5,724 bases of DNA, taken from assembly GCA_900767825.1 (NCBI GenBank), contig CAAGAN010000002.1:1-5724 (forward strand), given 5' to 3'. Below the pieces are notes generated by a model. That model was not told the origin of the DNA, ran no database searches, and saw nothing but the letters and a program-made list of their open reading frames with translations. Each line of letters starts with the position of its first letter. Position 1 is the stretch's first letter. Both the position numbers and the translations under genes were made by a program. Of the stretch, positions 1-5,659 are shown piece after piece. This DNA comes from Bacilli bacterium. GTDB lineage: Bacteria; Bacillota_I; Bacilli_A; RFN20; CAG-826.

Positions 1-120
1 AAAACTCCCTAGGAAAAAGTGCACAAACATCGAAAAACTCCCTAGGAAAAAGTGCACAAACATCGAAAAACTCCCTAGGAAAAAGTGCACAAACATTGAA
101 ATTCTCCCTTGGAAAAAGTG
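1..120. repeat. 33-bp tandem repeat array, right end
   Basis: Units begin with CTCCCTAGG at positions 5, 38, 71 and 104, a constant 33-bp period. The units at 5 and 38 are identical. The unit at 71 differs at three bases (C to T at 97, AA to TT at 102-103). The unit at 104 keeps only about 17 bases with one change (A to T at 110) before it decays. The first four bases match the end of a preceding unit, so the array continues beyond the window. Each unit carries two perfect 6-bp palindromes, CCTAGG and GTGCAC. There are no unique spacers, so it is not CRISPR. The array lies directly upstream of the ATPase gene and its last unit overlaps that gene's likely -35 box. The function is unknown: an iteron-like or operator array, or the end of a repeat-coding gene, are both possible. 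Confidence 0.93.
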
Positions 121-136
121 ATTAAAATGGTATTAT
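109..136 (+). promoter_or_regulatory. Probable sigma-70-type promoter of the ATPase gene
   Basis: A -35-like TTGGAA at 109-114 and a -10-like TATTAT at 131-136 are separated by 16 bp. Transcription would start near 143, giving a very short leader before the ATG at 156. The -35 lies inside the degenerate last repeat unit; the A to T change at 110 is what creates the TTG. The call rests on motif matching only. Confidence 0.5.
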
Positions 137-144
137 TTACTCGT

Positions 145-151
145 AGGAAAG
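145..151 (+). promoter_or_regulatory. Ribosome binding site of the ATPase gene
   Basis: AGGAAAG lies four bases before the ATG at 156 (AGGA core seven bases away). It supports that start codon over later methionines. Confidence 0.6.
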
Positions 152-155
152 CCGT

Positions 156-1520
156 ATGTTAGAGAGAAAAATTACTAAGTATTTATCTGAATGGAAAAAT
201 AATCCCCAAAAAACGCCACTAGTTATTAAAGGATTAAGGCAAGTTGGCAAGACCTACACAGTTAAGGAATTTGCTAAAGCCAATTACGATAACGCCTTTA
301 TCTTAGACTTTAGAAAACAAACTAGTCTTCAAACTATTTTTGAGGGTGACTTTAACATTGCTAATATCGCTCTTTCAATTTCTGCCCTGCCCTCTGATAA
401 CAGGGTTATTCAAAGGTCCAAGATGGTTCCCCACAAAACGCTGCTAATTTTTGATGAACTACAGGATTGCCCTAATGCAAGATCGTCTTTGAAATATTTT
501 AAAGACGATGGAAGATATGATGTTATTTGTACCGGCTCATTATTGGGGGTTGACGGCTATAGAGTTGGTAAAGTTCAATCGCGCGGCATAGCGGTTGGTT
601 CAGAAGAACAAATTGAAATGTATCCTCTTGATTTTGAGGAATTCTTATGGGCACTTAACGTAGATAGAAATGTCATTGAGAATTTAAAGTATTGTATTGA
701 TAATAAAAAGCAATTGCCTACCTTTTTGCATACAACGTTTTTAGATCTGTTACGAAAATATATTTGCGTTGGGGGTATGCCTGAAGTAGTAAACAAATTT
801 GTTGAAACAAACGATATTGCCGAAGTTAGGAAGATCCAACTCAGATTACTTAGAGATTACAAATCAGATTTTGGAACCCATTTAAATGATAAAAATGAAA
901 TTGTCATTGATGAATTGGAAAAAACAAAAATTATGGATGTTTTCGATTCCATTCCTAAACAGCTGGCTAGGGACAATAAAAAATTCCAATATTCTACAAT
1001 TGATAAAAAAGCTAAAGCAAGAACTCATGAAGATGCAGTTAGATGGCTTAAAAACTATGGTTTGATCGATGTCTGCTATAACTTATCGACTATAGAAGAA
1101 CCATTCGACTTCTTTGCTATCAAAGATCAGTTCAAGGTTTATGTTTCAGATATTGGACTTTTAATAGGCATGCTTGATAAAGACATTCCTTTTAAAATTT
1201 TATCTAATGAGCTTGGAATGGGAAAAGGAATGATTTATGAAAACCTTATAGCGGAGGCACTACATAAATTGGGCAAGCCATTATTCTACTTCTTCAAAGA
1301 TAGTGGTTTAGAGGTTGATTTTGTTTCAAAAATAAATTCAACACCTTATTTAATTGAAGCAAAAGCTACCAGCGGCAATACAAAGTCTGCGAAAATGGTT
1401 TTGTCTAACCCAAAATACAAAGTGGATCATTTATTAAAGATGACCGCTCAAAATATTTCACTTATTGAGCAAACCTTTACCGTTCCTTATTACTCGGCTT
1501 TCTATATATTGAGTAAATAG
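156..1520 (+). CDS. AAA+ ATPase, AAA_14/DUF4143 family
   Basis: This is a 454-residue P-loop ATPase, a normal length for the family. The Walker A motif GLRQVGKT is at residues 26-33. Walker B is LLIFDE at 96-101, with D100 and E101 as the expected Mg-binding and catalytic acids. CTGSLLG (125-131) follows as a sensor-like strand. The family hallmark MYPLDFEEFLWA is at 155-166, and a GGMPEVV motif follows near residue 208. The C-terminal DUF4143 part has YEN at 361-363, EVDF at 386-389 and IEAK at 400-403, so D388 and E401-x-K403 resemble a PD-(D/E)XK nuclease core. These proteins are widespread in bacteria and archaea, often in several copies, and their role is not established; DNA binding or a defence or mobile role is inference. 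All key residues are present, so it looks intact. The gene stands alone between a repeat array with promoter and a strong terminator. It uses leucine codon CTA much less than the operon downstream, which fits separate acquisition. Confidence 0.93.
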   Translation: MLERKITKYLSEWKNNPQKTPLVIKGLRQVGKTYTVKEFAKANYDNAFILDFRKQTSLQTIFEGDFNIANIALSISALPSDNRVIQRSKMVPHKTLLIFDELQDCPNARSSLKYFKDDGRYDVICTGSLLGVDGYRVGKVQSRGIAVGSEEQIEMYPLDFEEFLWALNVDRNVIENLKYCIDNKKQLPTFLHTTFLDLLRKYICVGGMPEVVNKFVETNDIAEVRKIQLRLLRDYKSDFGTHLNDKNEIVIDELEKTKIMDVFDSIPKQLARDNKKFQYSTIDKKAKARTHEDAVRWLKNYGLIDVCYNLSTIEEPFDFFAIKDQFKVYVSDIGLLIGMLDKDIPFKILSNELGMGKGMIYENLIAEALHKLGKPLFYFFKDSGLEVDFVSKINSTPYLIEAKATSGNTKSAKMVLSNPKYKVDHLLKMTAQNISLIEQTFTVPYYSAFYILSK

Positions 1521-1547
1521 AACAATACGTAGAACATTTACATTTTT

Positions 1548-1575
1548 GGGGCTTGAAAAAGCCCCTATTTATTTA
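1548..1575 (+). terminator. Intrinsic terminator after the ATPase gene
   Basis: A perfect 7-bp stem pairs GGGGCTT (1548-1554) with AAGCCCC (1559-1565) around a GAAA tetraloop. A T-rich but interrupted tract follows (TATTTATTTATCTTT). It separates the ATPase transcript from the coiled-coil operon. Confidence 0.82.
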
Positions 1576-1592
1576 TCTTTAAATAAGGGTAC

Positions 1593-1621
1593 TTGAATAT
1601 TTATCAAAACTAGAAGAAAAT
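1593..1621 (+). promoter_or_regulatory. Weak candidate promoter of the coiled-coil operon
   Basis: TTGAAT at 1593-1598 and GAAAAT at 1616-1621 are spaced by 17 bp, each matching four of six consensus bases. A promoter is expected here because a terminator lies just upstream and an operon starts at 1643, but this exact placement is uncertain. Confidence 0.27.
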
Positions 1622-1636
1622 TTCTTTATCAAGAAA
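1614..1636. promoter_or_regulatory. Alternating AAGAAA/TTTCTT hexamers, possible operator
   Basis: AAGAAA (1614-1619), TTTCTT (1621-1626) and AAGAAA (1631-1636) alternate in orientation. The last two form an inverted repeat around TATC. The last copy also serves as the only Shine-Dalgarno-like sequence before the ATG at 1643. A similar hexamer set lies at 5205-5236 before the secreted-protein gene. It could bind a regulator or form a weak hairpin that hides the ribosome site; AT-rich chance similarity is not excluded. Confidence 0.3.
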
Positions 1637-1642
1637 GCACTT

Positions 1643-1906
1643 ATGGATATAAAAGAATTAAATTCAATTAGCAAAGACTATAAAGATAGGCTTAACTCCT
1701 TGATGAGTAAGGCTGATGATGCTCTTTCTAATGGAATAAAAGAATATGAATCTTCATTAAAAGAAGTAACTGAACAAGTAAAAATAGTTAAAGATGAACT
1801 AGTTAGCAAAGTAGATGCTTCTATTAAAGAAGATAAAGACAAGAAGGCTAATAAGACATTAGAAGAATATAAGAAGATGTTTTCTTCGTTTGGATTAGAT
1901 AAATAA
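1643..1906 (+). CDS. Small coiled-coil protein, first gene of operon
   Basis: This 87-residue protein is highly charged, has no cysteine and no membrane segment, and reads as almost continuous helix. Heptad-like spacing of Leu, Ile and Val runs through about residues 5-60, followed by a Lys/Asp/Glu-rich stretch (about 60-70) and a short C-terminal helix ending in FSSFGLDK. I recognise no family. It is probably cytoplasmic and a partner for the other coiled-coil proteins encoded next to it. The ATG at 1643 has only a weak AAGAAAG site (1631-1637). The stop lies two bases before the next start, so the two are almost certainly cotranscribed. Length, composition and consistent operon spacing support a real gene; the function is unknown. 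Confidence 0.8.
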   Translation: MDIKELNSISKDYKDRLNSLMSKADDALSNGIKEYESSLKEVTEQVKIVKDELVSKVDASIKEDKDKKANKTLEEYKKMFSSFGLDK

Positions 1907-1908
1907 TT

Positions 1909-2238
1909 ATGGCAAATAAAGTTAGCAAGAAAGAAAAGAAAGAATTGGATGAGCTAGAAGACGAATTGGTCTTTCTCTCTTCTAAGAAGAAGGAGCTAGA
2001 GCAGTCCCTATTGGTTTTAAAATCGGAAAATGATTCAAAAGAAGAGAGTCTAGAATCTAAATTAAAAGATGATTATTCTTCTTCTGTTAAATCTATTAAC
2101 GAAGAACTAGCCTCACTTACTAAGCAAGAAGAAGCCTTGATGGATTCTTTCTCCAAATTATTAGATTCTTTTAATGATGATTCTAATGACATCAAGATCT
2201 ATCTTTCTTTATTAAAGGGAGGGAATAAAGATGAATAA
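1909..2238 (+). CDS. Small coiled-coil protein, second gene of operon
   Basis: This is a 109-residue acidic and lysine-rich protein. A strong heptad pattern spans about residues 8-45 (KKELDELEDELVFL and KKELEQSLLVL), and a second helical stretch covers about 55-90. A short tail ends in KGGNKDE. There is no signal peptide or membrane segment. It starts two bases after the previous stop and has no recognisable Shine-Dalgarno site, so translation probably depends on ribosomes finishing the upstream gene. Its last eight bases overlap the start of the next gene. No known family is recognised; a structural or adaptor role within a coiled-coil complex is inference from the neighbours. Confidence 0.8.
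   Translation: MANKVSKKEKKELDELEDELVFLSSKKKELEQSLLVLKSENDSKEESLESKLKDDYSSSVKSINEELASLTKQEEALMDSFSKLLDSFNDDSNDIKIYLSLLKGGNKDE
2215..2223 (+). promoter_or_regulatory. Strong ribosome binding site of the 628-residue gene
   Basis: AAGGGAGGG-like purine sequence ends seven bases before the ATG at 2231 and lies inside the end of the previous gene. It is the only strong Shine-Dalgarno site in the operon, so the large protein can be translated independently of coupling. Confidence 0.75.
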
Positions 2239-4117
2239 ATTAGAATTAGAGAATTCCATCGCCTCTTTTACTAAAGAAAATGCTTCTATAAAACAAGAGA
2301 TAGAAAAAGAAAACAAAAGGAAAGATGAATTAGATAAGATTAATTCGATTGTTAAGCCTAATCTATCTAAATCTAATGAGGCTTTATCTAGCTGTTCCTC
2401 TTTTTATTCCATCTTGATGGATAATAAAGTCGAGCTAGTCAAATTAAAAGAGAAGATAAAGAAGAATGATGAAGATAAAAAAGCCTTAGATGAATTTAGT
2501 TCAACTTTATATACTTCTTTACAATCCATATCCATATTCTTAAATAATAATCTACTAGCAAAATCTAAATCTACATTAGATGAATTAAATAAGGAAAAGA
2601 AGAAGATATCATCTTATTCTTCCTATCCTTTCTATACCTACCTAAATGAAGCCTTGGATTATATAAATGCGAAGATCATATTGAAGATGTTTGCCTCTTC
2701 TTCATATTCATTAGAAGAAGCAAATGACTTAATCAAATTAATATCATCATTGACTACTTATTATCATGAAGAAATGCTTAAGGGTAATCTATTAGATTCT
2801 GCTTATGTATATTTATTAAGAAAGAAAGAAGAGGAGGAATCTAATTTAATCCATTCTTCTTCTAATCTAATTAATTACCTCTCTTTCCTAGAAGAAGTCG
2901 ATAAGCGTATCCCTTCTCCTTCTTTAACCTTAATCAAGGAAAAGGAAATATCAAAGAAGATTGCGATTAATGAATATAATGAACTAGCTAAATTCTATTT
3001 CGAGGAAGAACCTAATATAGAATGCTCATTATCCTTATTTAGGTTAAAAGATAAATTTAGTAAGGAAGACATTACTTTCTCTCCATATATAGATAATGAA
3101 AACGAAGAAAGCTTCCGTCTATGCTTCCTTTCTAACGTAGCCTTAAGGAAAGATGTATCTAGCTATAATGACCAAGTATTAGTTCTAGCAAAGAAGGCAA
3201 ATGAAGTGGATAAGGAATCCTTTAACCTTCTAGTATCCCTTCTATGCATGAAATTAATCGATTCGACTAAATTTGATTTAACCTTGAAGTCATTAAGGGG
3301 ATTTTCTTTCTCGATGTTACTTAAATTGTTCTCTAATGTAGTTAAATCTAATCTAGATGAAGAAAAGCAGGTCTTGTTATTTAATCTATTAGAAAAGACC
3401 AAGACTAGAAAAAGAGTAGTGGACCTAGAAGAAGTGGCAGAGCCTCTATATTACCTTTCTTTCCATATAGCCCCGTCTTTAAAAGATAAATTCAATCTAA
3501 TGAAGCAAGATTTATTACGTTCACCTAAGGCCCATAAGATCAAGACCAAATCGAAAATCAATGAACTTCATTACCTATATAAAGAAGATCCTCTTGTCTA
3601 TCAACCTATTGGAAAGAAATTAAAGGATACGAGAGTCAGGAGTTATGATGCCTTGAATATCGTTAGCTTTTATTTCCTGACTGCAGTTATACCTGCATTG
3701 GTCTGCATCATCTCATTGTTATTATTCTATTTCTTACATATAGAGAATTATGCGACTTCATTTATATATGCACTTCCATTATCTATATACGTCATCTTCT
3801 TTGGACTTATTGGATATAGCTATTTTGGTAAGGATGAGAAGGGTTCAGGCGTATTTAGGCTTATAATGGGTATTGACGGAATTCTAAAGACCCTTATTGC
3901 CCTAATTTACTTCATCATTCCTACGAAATTGCCATCTTTGTCATTGTGGAGTATGCCTTTATTTGTGAGTGGAATTTTCTCTTATATTGCCTCTTTAATA
4001 TTTTTTAAGGAAAGAAAAAAAGTACCCTCTTATATAATATTCTTGTCCGAATTGGCGTTGGTGCTTCTTTCAATCGTGTTCATCATAATCGATCTAAGAA
4101 GTTCACTGATTTCTTAA
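2231..4117 (+). CDS. Large coiled-coil protein with C-terminal membrane domain
   Basis: This 628-residue protein has three visible regions. Residues 1 to about 130 are Lys/Glu/Ser-rich and coiled-coil-like. Residues about 130-470 are mostly helical and rich in Leu and Ser, with no motif I recognise; they end in a basic stretch (KAHKIKTKSK, about 433-442). Residues 476-628 contain about five membrane segments: roughly 477-503, 511-531, 548-564, 572-592 and 601-621. There is no N-terminal signal peptide, so the long helical part most likely sits in the cytoplasm, anchored at the C-terminus. It overlaps the previous gene by eight bases, and the next gene starts three bases after its stop. No Walker, protease, nuclease or glycosyltransferase motif is seen. 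It may tether the two small coiled-coil proteins to the membrane. A scaffold, envelope-shape or defence role are all speculative; family unknown. Confidence 0.88.
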   Translation: MNKLELENSIASFTKENASIKQEIEKENKRKDELDKINSIVKPNLSKSNEALSSCSSFYSILMDNKVELVKLKEKIKKNDEDKKALDEFSSTLYTSLQSISIFLNNNLLAKSKSTLDELNKEKKKISSYSSYPFYTYLNEALDYINAKIILKMFASSSYSLEEANDLIKLISSLTTYYHEEMLKGNLLDSAYVYLLRKKEEEESNLIHSSSNLINYLSFLEEVDKRIPSPSLTLIKEKEISKKIAINEYNELAKFYFEEEPNIECSLSLFRLKDKFSKEDITFSPYIDNENEESFRLCFLSNVALRKDVSSYNDQVLVLAKKANEVDKESFNLLVSLLCMKLIDSTKFDLTLKSLRGFSFSMLLKLFSNVVKSNLDEEKQVLLFNLLEKTKTRKRVVDLEEVAEPLYYLSFHIAPSLKDKFNLMKQDLLRSPKAHKIKTKSKINELHYLYKEDPLVYQPIGKKLKDTRVRSYDALNIVSFYFLTAVIPALVCIISLLLFYFLHIENYATSFIYALPLSIYVIFFGLIGYSYFGKDEKGSGVFRLIMGIDGILKTLIALIYFIIPTKLPSLSLWSMPLFVSGIFSYIASLIFFKERKKVPSYIIFLSELALVLLSIVFIIIDLRSSLIS

Positions 4118-4120
4118 TTT

Positions 4121-4849
4121 ATGGTCGAGAAAAAAATCAAGGTTATCATTTCTTCAATTACGTTTGCTTTAATTGGTATCTCCATGTGCCTACTTTTAGC
4201 ATATTCTTGCCTTAGATTAGTAACATTATTTTCTTCTCCTAAATCAGTAAGCAATGAATTTGGCCCGCTTCATTTTACGGCAGGGGTATCTGGTATCATC
4301 GTATCTATATTGGGCCTAGCCTTATCTATATATTATTTCTCTTTATCCATAAAGGGTCATAAAGAAGATAAAAACATATATAACTGGTATGCTGCTATAT
4401 TTGCCGTGTTCTATTTCTATAAATCCGTGACTATATTTTTCTATGTATATGTATTGATTATCAATAATAAGCCAATTGATTTGATTTCTGTTACAATACC
4501 AATTCTATTTATCTTGTCCTTTATTTCTTCGATCTTGGTACTAACGTCAAACAAGATATATCTAAAGAAAGTTTTCTCTATTTTGCATTCATCTTTATCG
4601 TTTTTAGCATTTTTTACGTTAATTTTTTATGAAACAAGTGGATTTCCTCTAGTGATTTCCGTTTTCTTTGCTATAGTTAATCTAGCTACTTTCATATCTA
4701 GCTTGCTTGGGCTACCTTGCTTAAGGATGAGATTAAGCAAAAATAGCAAAAACAAGATAATAGATTTAGAGAATAGCTATGACAAGAAGGAGATTGATGA
4801 GCAAACTTTATGCCTAGAATCTATTAGGGCCCTCCTAAAAGAGAAGTAA
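4121..4849 (+). CDS. Six-span membrane protein with charged SHOCT-like tail
   Basis: This 242-residue protein has about six hydrophobic segments: residues 8-37, 52-77, 90-115, 120-142, 151-170 and 174-198. A cytoplasmic-type charged tail follows from about 203. The tail (DLENSYDKKEIDEQTLCLESIRALLK, split here as DLENSYDKKEID and EQTLCLESIRALLK) resembles the SHOCT pattern of a short helix, a Lys/Ile turn and an acidic helix ending in Leu-Leu-Lys. SHOCT domains are short C-terminal modules thought to aid oligomerisation or interaction. The match is by eye only. The start is three bases after the previous stop and has no Shine-Dalgarno site, so translational coupling is likely. It probably pairs with the membrane part of the preceding protein. 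No transporter or enzyme family is recognised. Confidence 0.83.
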   Translation: MVEKKIKVIISSITFALIGISMCLLLAYSCLRLVTLFSSPKSVSNEFGPLHFTAGVSGIIVSILGLALSIYYFSLSIKGHKEDKNIYNWYAAIFAVFYFYKSVTIFFYVYVLIINNKPIDLISVTIPILFILSFISSILVLTSNKIYLKKVFSILHSSLSFLAFFTLIFYETSGFPLVISVFFAIVNLATFISSLLGLPCLRMRLSKNSKNKIIDLENSYDKKEIDEQTLCLESIRALLKEK

Positions 4850-4859
4850 AATAGGGATG

Positions 4860-4886
4860 AAAAACTCAAAAAACTCTTAAAAAGTC
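4860..4886. repeat. Short direct repeats before the XRE gene, possible operator
   Basis: AAAAACTC occurs at 4860-4867 and 4869-4876, and the near copy AAAAAGTC at 4879-4886. The spacing of 9 and 10 bp is close to one helical turn, and the third copy lies across the -35 box. This could be a site for autoregulation by the XRE protein; A-rich chance repetition is a real alternative. Confidence 0.3.
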
Positions 4887-4905
4887 ATGCTTAGTTTGTC
4901 ATAAT
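4877..4905 (+). promoter_or_regulatory. Probable promoter of the XRE regulator gene
   Basis: TTAAAA at 4877-4882 and CATAAT at 4900-4905 (five of six consensus bases) are separated by 17 bp. Transcription would start near 4912. No terminator is visible between the operon and this gene, so read-through from the operon is also possible. Confidence 0.45.
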
Positions 4906-4923
4906 ATTAAAGAGATAAAAAAT

Positions 4924-5136
4924 ATGAAAACAAGTGAAGTAAAATTCAAAGAAACATTGAAGGCCGAAATGGACAAGGCCTCCCTCTCCTCCTTAGGGTT
5001 ATCAAGGGCTCTAGGAGTTGATGAAGATAGGGTCTTAGCTTTCCTAGATGGAAGCAAGGAACCTACATTCCAGGAATTAAGGTTATTAAGCCATATATTC
5101 CTCGTATCTATTGATTATCTAGTCAAGGGTGAATAA
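4924..5136 (+). CDS. XRE-family helix-turn-helix transcriptional regulator
   Basis: This is a 70-residue protein that is essentially a single HTH_3/Cro-C1 domain. The helix-turn-helix falls at about residues 22-42: SSLGLSRAL, then the turn GVDED, then the recognition helix RVLAFLDG. The typical closing pattern of the fold follows, with PTFQELRLLSHIF and SIDYLVKGE. It has no added sensor or protease domain. A weak purine site (AAAGAGA, 4909-4915) precedes the ATG by eight bases. It has its own promoter and terminator. Small lone XRE proteins often repress their own gene and a neighbour. Candidate targets are the coiled-coil operon upstream and the secreted-protein gene downstream. It could also be the antitoxin-like half of a pair, but no toxin-like gene is adjacent. 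Confidence 0.9.
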   Translation: MKTSEVKFKETLKAEMDKASLSSLGLSRALGVDEDRVLAFLDGSKEPTFQELRLLSHIFLVSIDYLVKGE

Positions 5137-5138
5137 CT

Positions 5139-5180
5139 CTTATTAATACCTTAAACATAAGATATTAATAGGTCTTTTTC
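5139..5180 (+). terminator. Intrinsic terminator after the XRE gene
   Basis: TATTAATA at 5141-5148 pairs with TATTAATA at 5163-5170, extended outward by T-G and C-G pairs to 5139/5172. After one C-A mismatch it is extended inward by four more pairs to an AACA loop (5154-5157). TCTTTTTC follows at 5173-5180. The stem is long but AT-rich. It begins two bases after the stop codon of the XRE gene. Confidence 0.7.
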
Positions 5181-5202
5181 CTTATCTCTTCTTAATCTAG
5201 TT

Positions 5203-5223
5203 AATTTCTTAACTTAAGAAATT
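5203..5223. promoter_or_regulatory. Perfect 21-bp palindrome, probable operator
   Basis: Ten-base arms AATTTCTTAA (5203-5212) and TTAAGAAATT (5214-5223) flank a single central C with no mismatch. The right arm ends exactly one base before the TTGACA -35 box at 5224. This is a classic position for a dimeric regulator. A further TTTCTT lies at 5231-5236 inside the promoter spacer. The inner TTTCTT and AAGAAA hexamers also occur before the operon at 1614-1636. Confidence 0.6.
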
Positions 5224-5251
5224 TTGACATTTTCTTATTAGATGTTATTAT
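5224..5251 (+). promoter_or_regulatory. Near-consensus sigma-70-type promoter of the secreted-protein gene
   Basis: TTGACA at 5224-5229 is a perfect -35, and TATTAT at 5246-5251 matches five of six -10 bases, with a 16-bp spacer. Transcription would start near 5258. The -10 overlaps the codons just after an in-frame ATG at 5242, so that ATG cannot be the start on this transcript. Confidence 0.7.
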
Positions 5252-5261
5252 TTCGCCATAA

Positions 5262-5270
5262 AAGAAGGGG
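5262..5270 (+). promoter_or_regulatory. Ribosome binding site that sets a TTG start
   Basis: AAGAAGGGG ends ten bases before TTG at 5281. It is the only good Shine-Dalgarno site in the leader and lies downstream of the predicted transcription start, so it supports the TTG start of the secreted protein. Confidence 0.55.
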
Positions 5271-5280
5271 CAACAAACAA

Positions 5281-5631
5281 TTGAAGAGATTCTCTAGGAA
5301 AAGGAAAAATGGTTTTATAAGCATTGGGGTAATGGTATTTTCCTTTGCCTCGATTATTTCAACTGGCTTTTCTACCTGGAGTATTGTTGAAGTAGCGACT
5401 GCAAGTGTTAATGCAGGTGGGGATGGAGTTATAACGCTTCAGGACATGATTGATATTTATAATCCCACCTATGATTTTTCTTTTTGCGTAGATGGAATGG
5501 TTAAAGATCATAAGATTGTTGATAAAGGGACTATATCTATCTTTTTTGCTGTTAATAATTCAAAGGCCACTAACTTTGTATCAAATAACAAATATAATGC
5601 AGTGGTAGAGAGAATACGGAATTCTGTGTAA
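5281..5631 (+). CDS. Short secreted or membrane-anchored protein, TTG start
   Basis: From the TTG at 5281 this is a 116-residue protein; starting at the in-frame ATG at 5242 it would have 129 residues. The TTG start is preferred because the promoter -10 box overlaps the ATG region and AAGAAGGGG precedes the TTG. The N-terminus is a textbook signal or signal-anchor: six basic residues within 2-9 (KRFSRKRK), then a hydrophobic stretch at about 12-30, then STGFSTW. The rest is polar and strand-like with no catalytic motif. The layout loosely recalls small surface or biofilm-matrix proteins of the TasA/camelysin type, but I cannot confirm that. It ends abruptly in VVERIRNSV, and the two other frames stay open for a short distance past the stop, so a frameshifted or truncated longer surface protein is possible. 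It is probably exported through Sec. A palindrome upstream suggests tight regulation. Confidence 0.68.
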   Translation: MKRFSRKRKNGFISIGVMVFSFASIISTGFSTWSIVEVATASVNAGGDGVITLQDMIDIYNPTYDFSFCVDGMVKDHKIVDKGTISIFFAVNNSKATNFVSNNKYNAVVERIRNSV

Positions 5632-5659
5632 ACCAGAAACTCGCTTTAACGTTCTAATT

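Noticed and set aside
1..120. CRISPR array
   Set aside because: The 33-bp units follow each other without unique spacers, and no cas gene is present.
575..796. Minus-strand open frame of 73 codons inside the ATPase gene
   Set aside because: It lies fully within a well-supported gene with intact motifs and has no ribosome site or recognisable protein features.
1553..1580. Promoter using TTGAAA at 1553-1558
   Set aside because: It lies within the terminator hairpin loop and stem, and no -10 match occurs at 16-18 bp.
3163..3402. Minus-strand open frame of 79 codons inside the 628-residue gene
   Set aside because: It is antisense to a long convincing gene, with no independent start signals.
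4121..5136. Toxin-antitoxin pair made of the membrane protein and the XRE protein
   Set aside because: The 242-residue, six-span protein is unlike known toxins, and the XRE gene has its own promoter 74 bases away.
156..5631. Recoding of TGA to tryptophan, as in mycoplasmas
   Set aside because: All tryptophans in the full-length genes are TGG and the genes are complete without reading through TGA, so the standard code is sufficient.
5632..5659. Terminator between the converging genes
   Set aside because: No inverted repeat with a T-tract could be found in this short gap.
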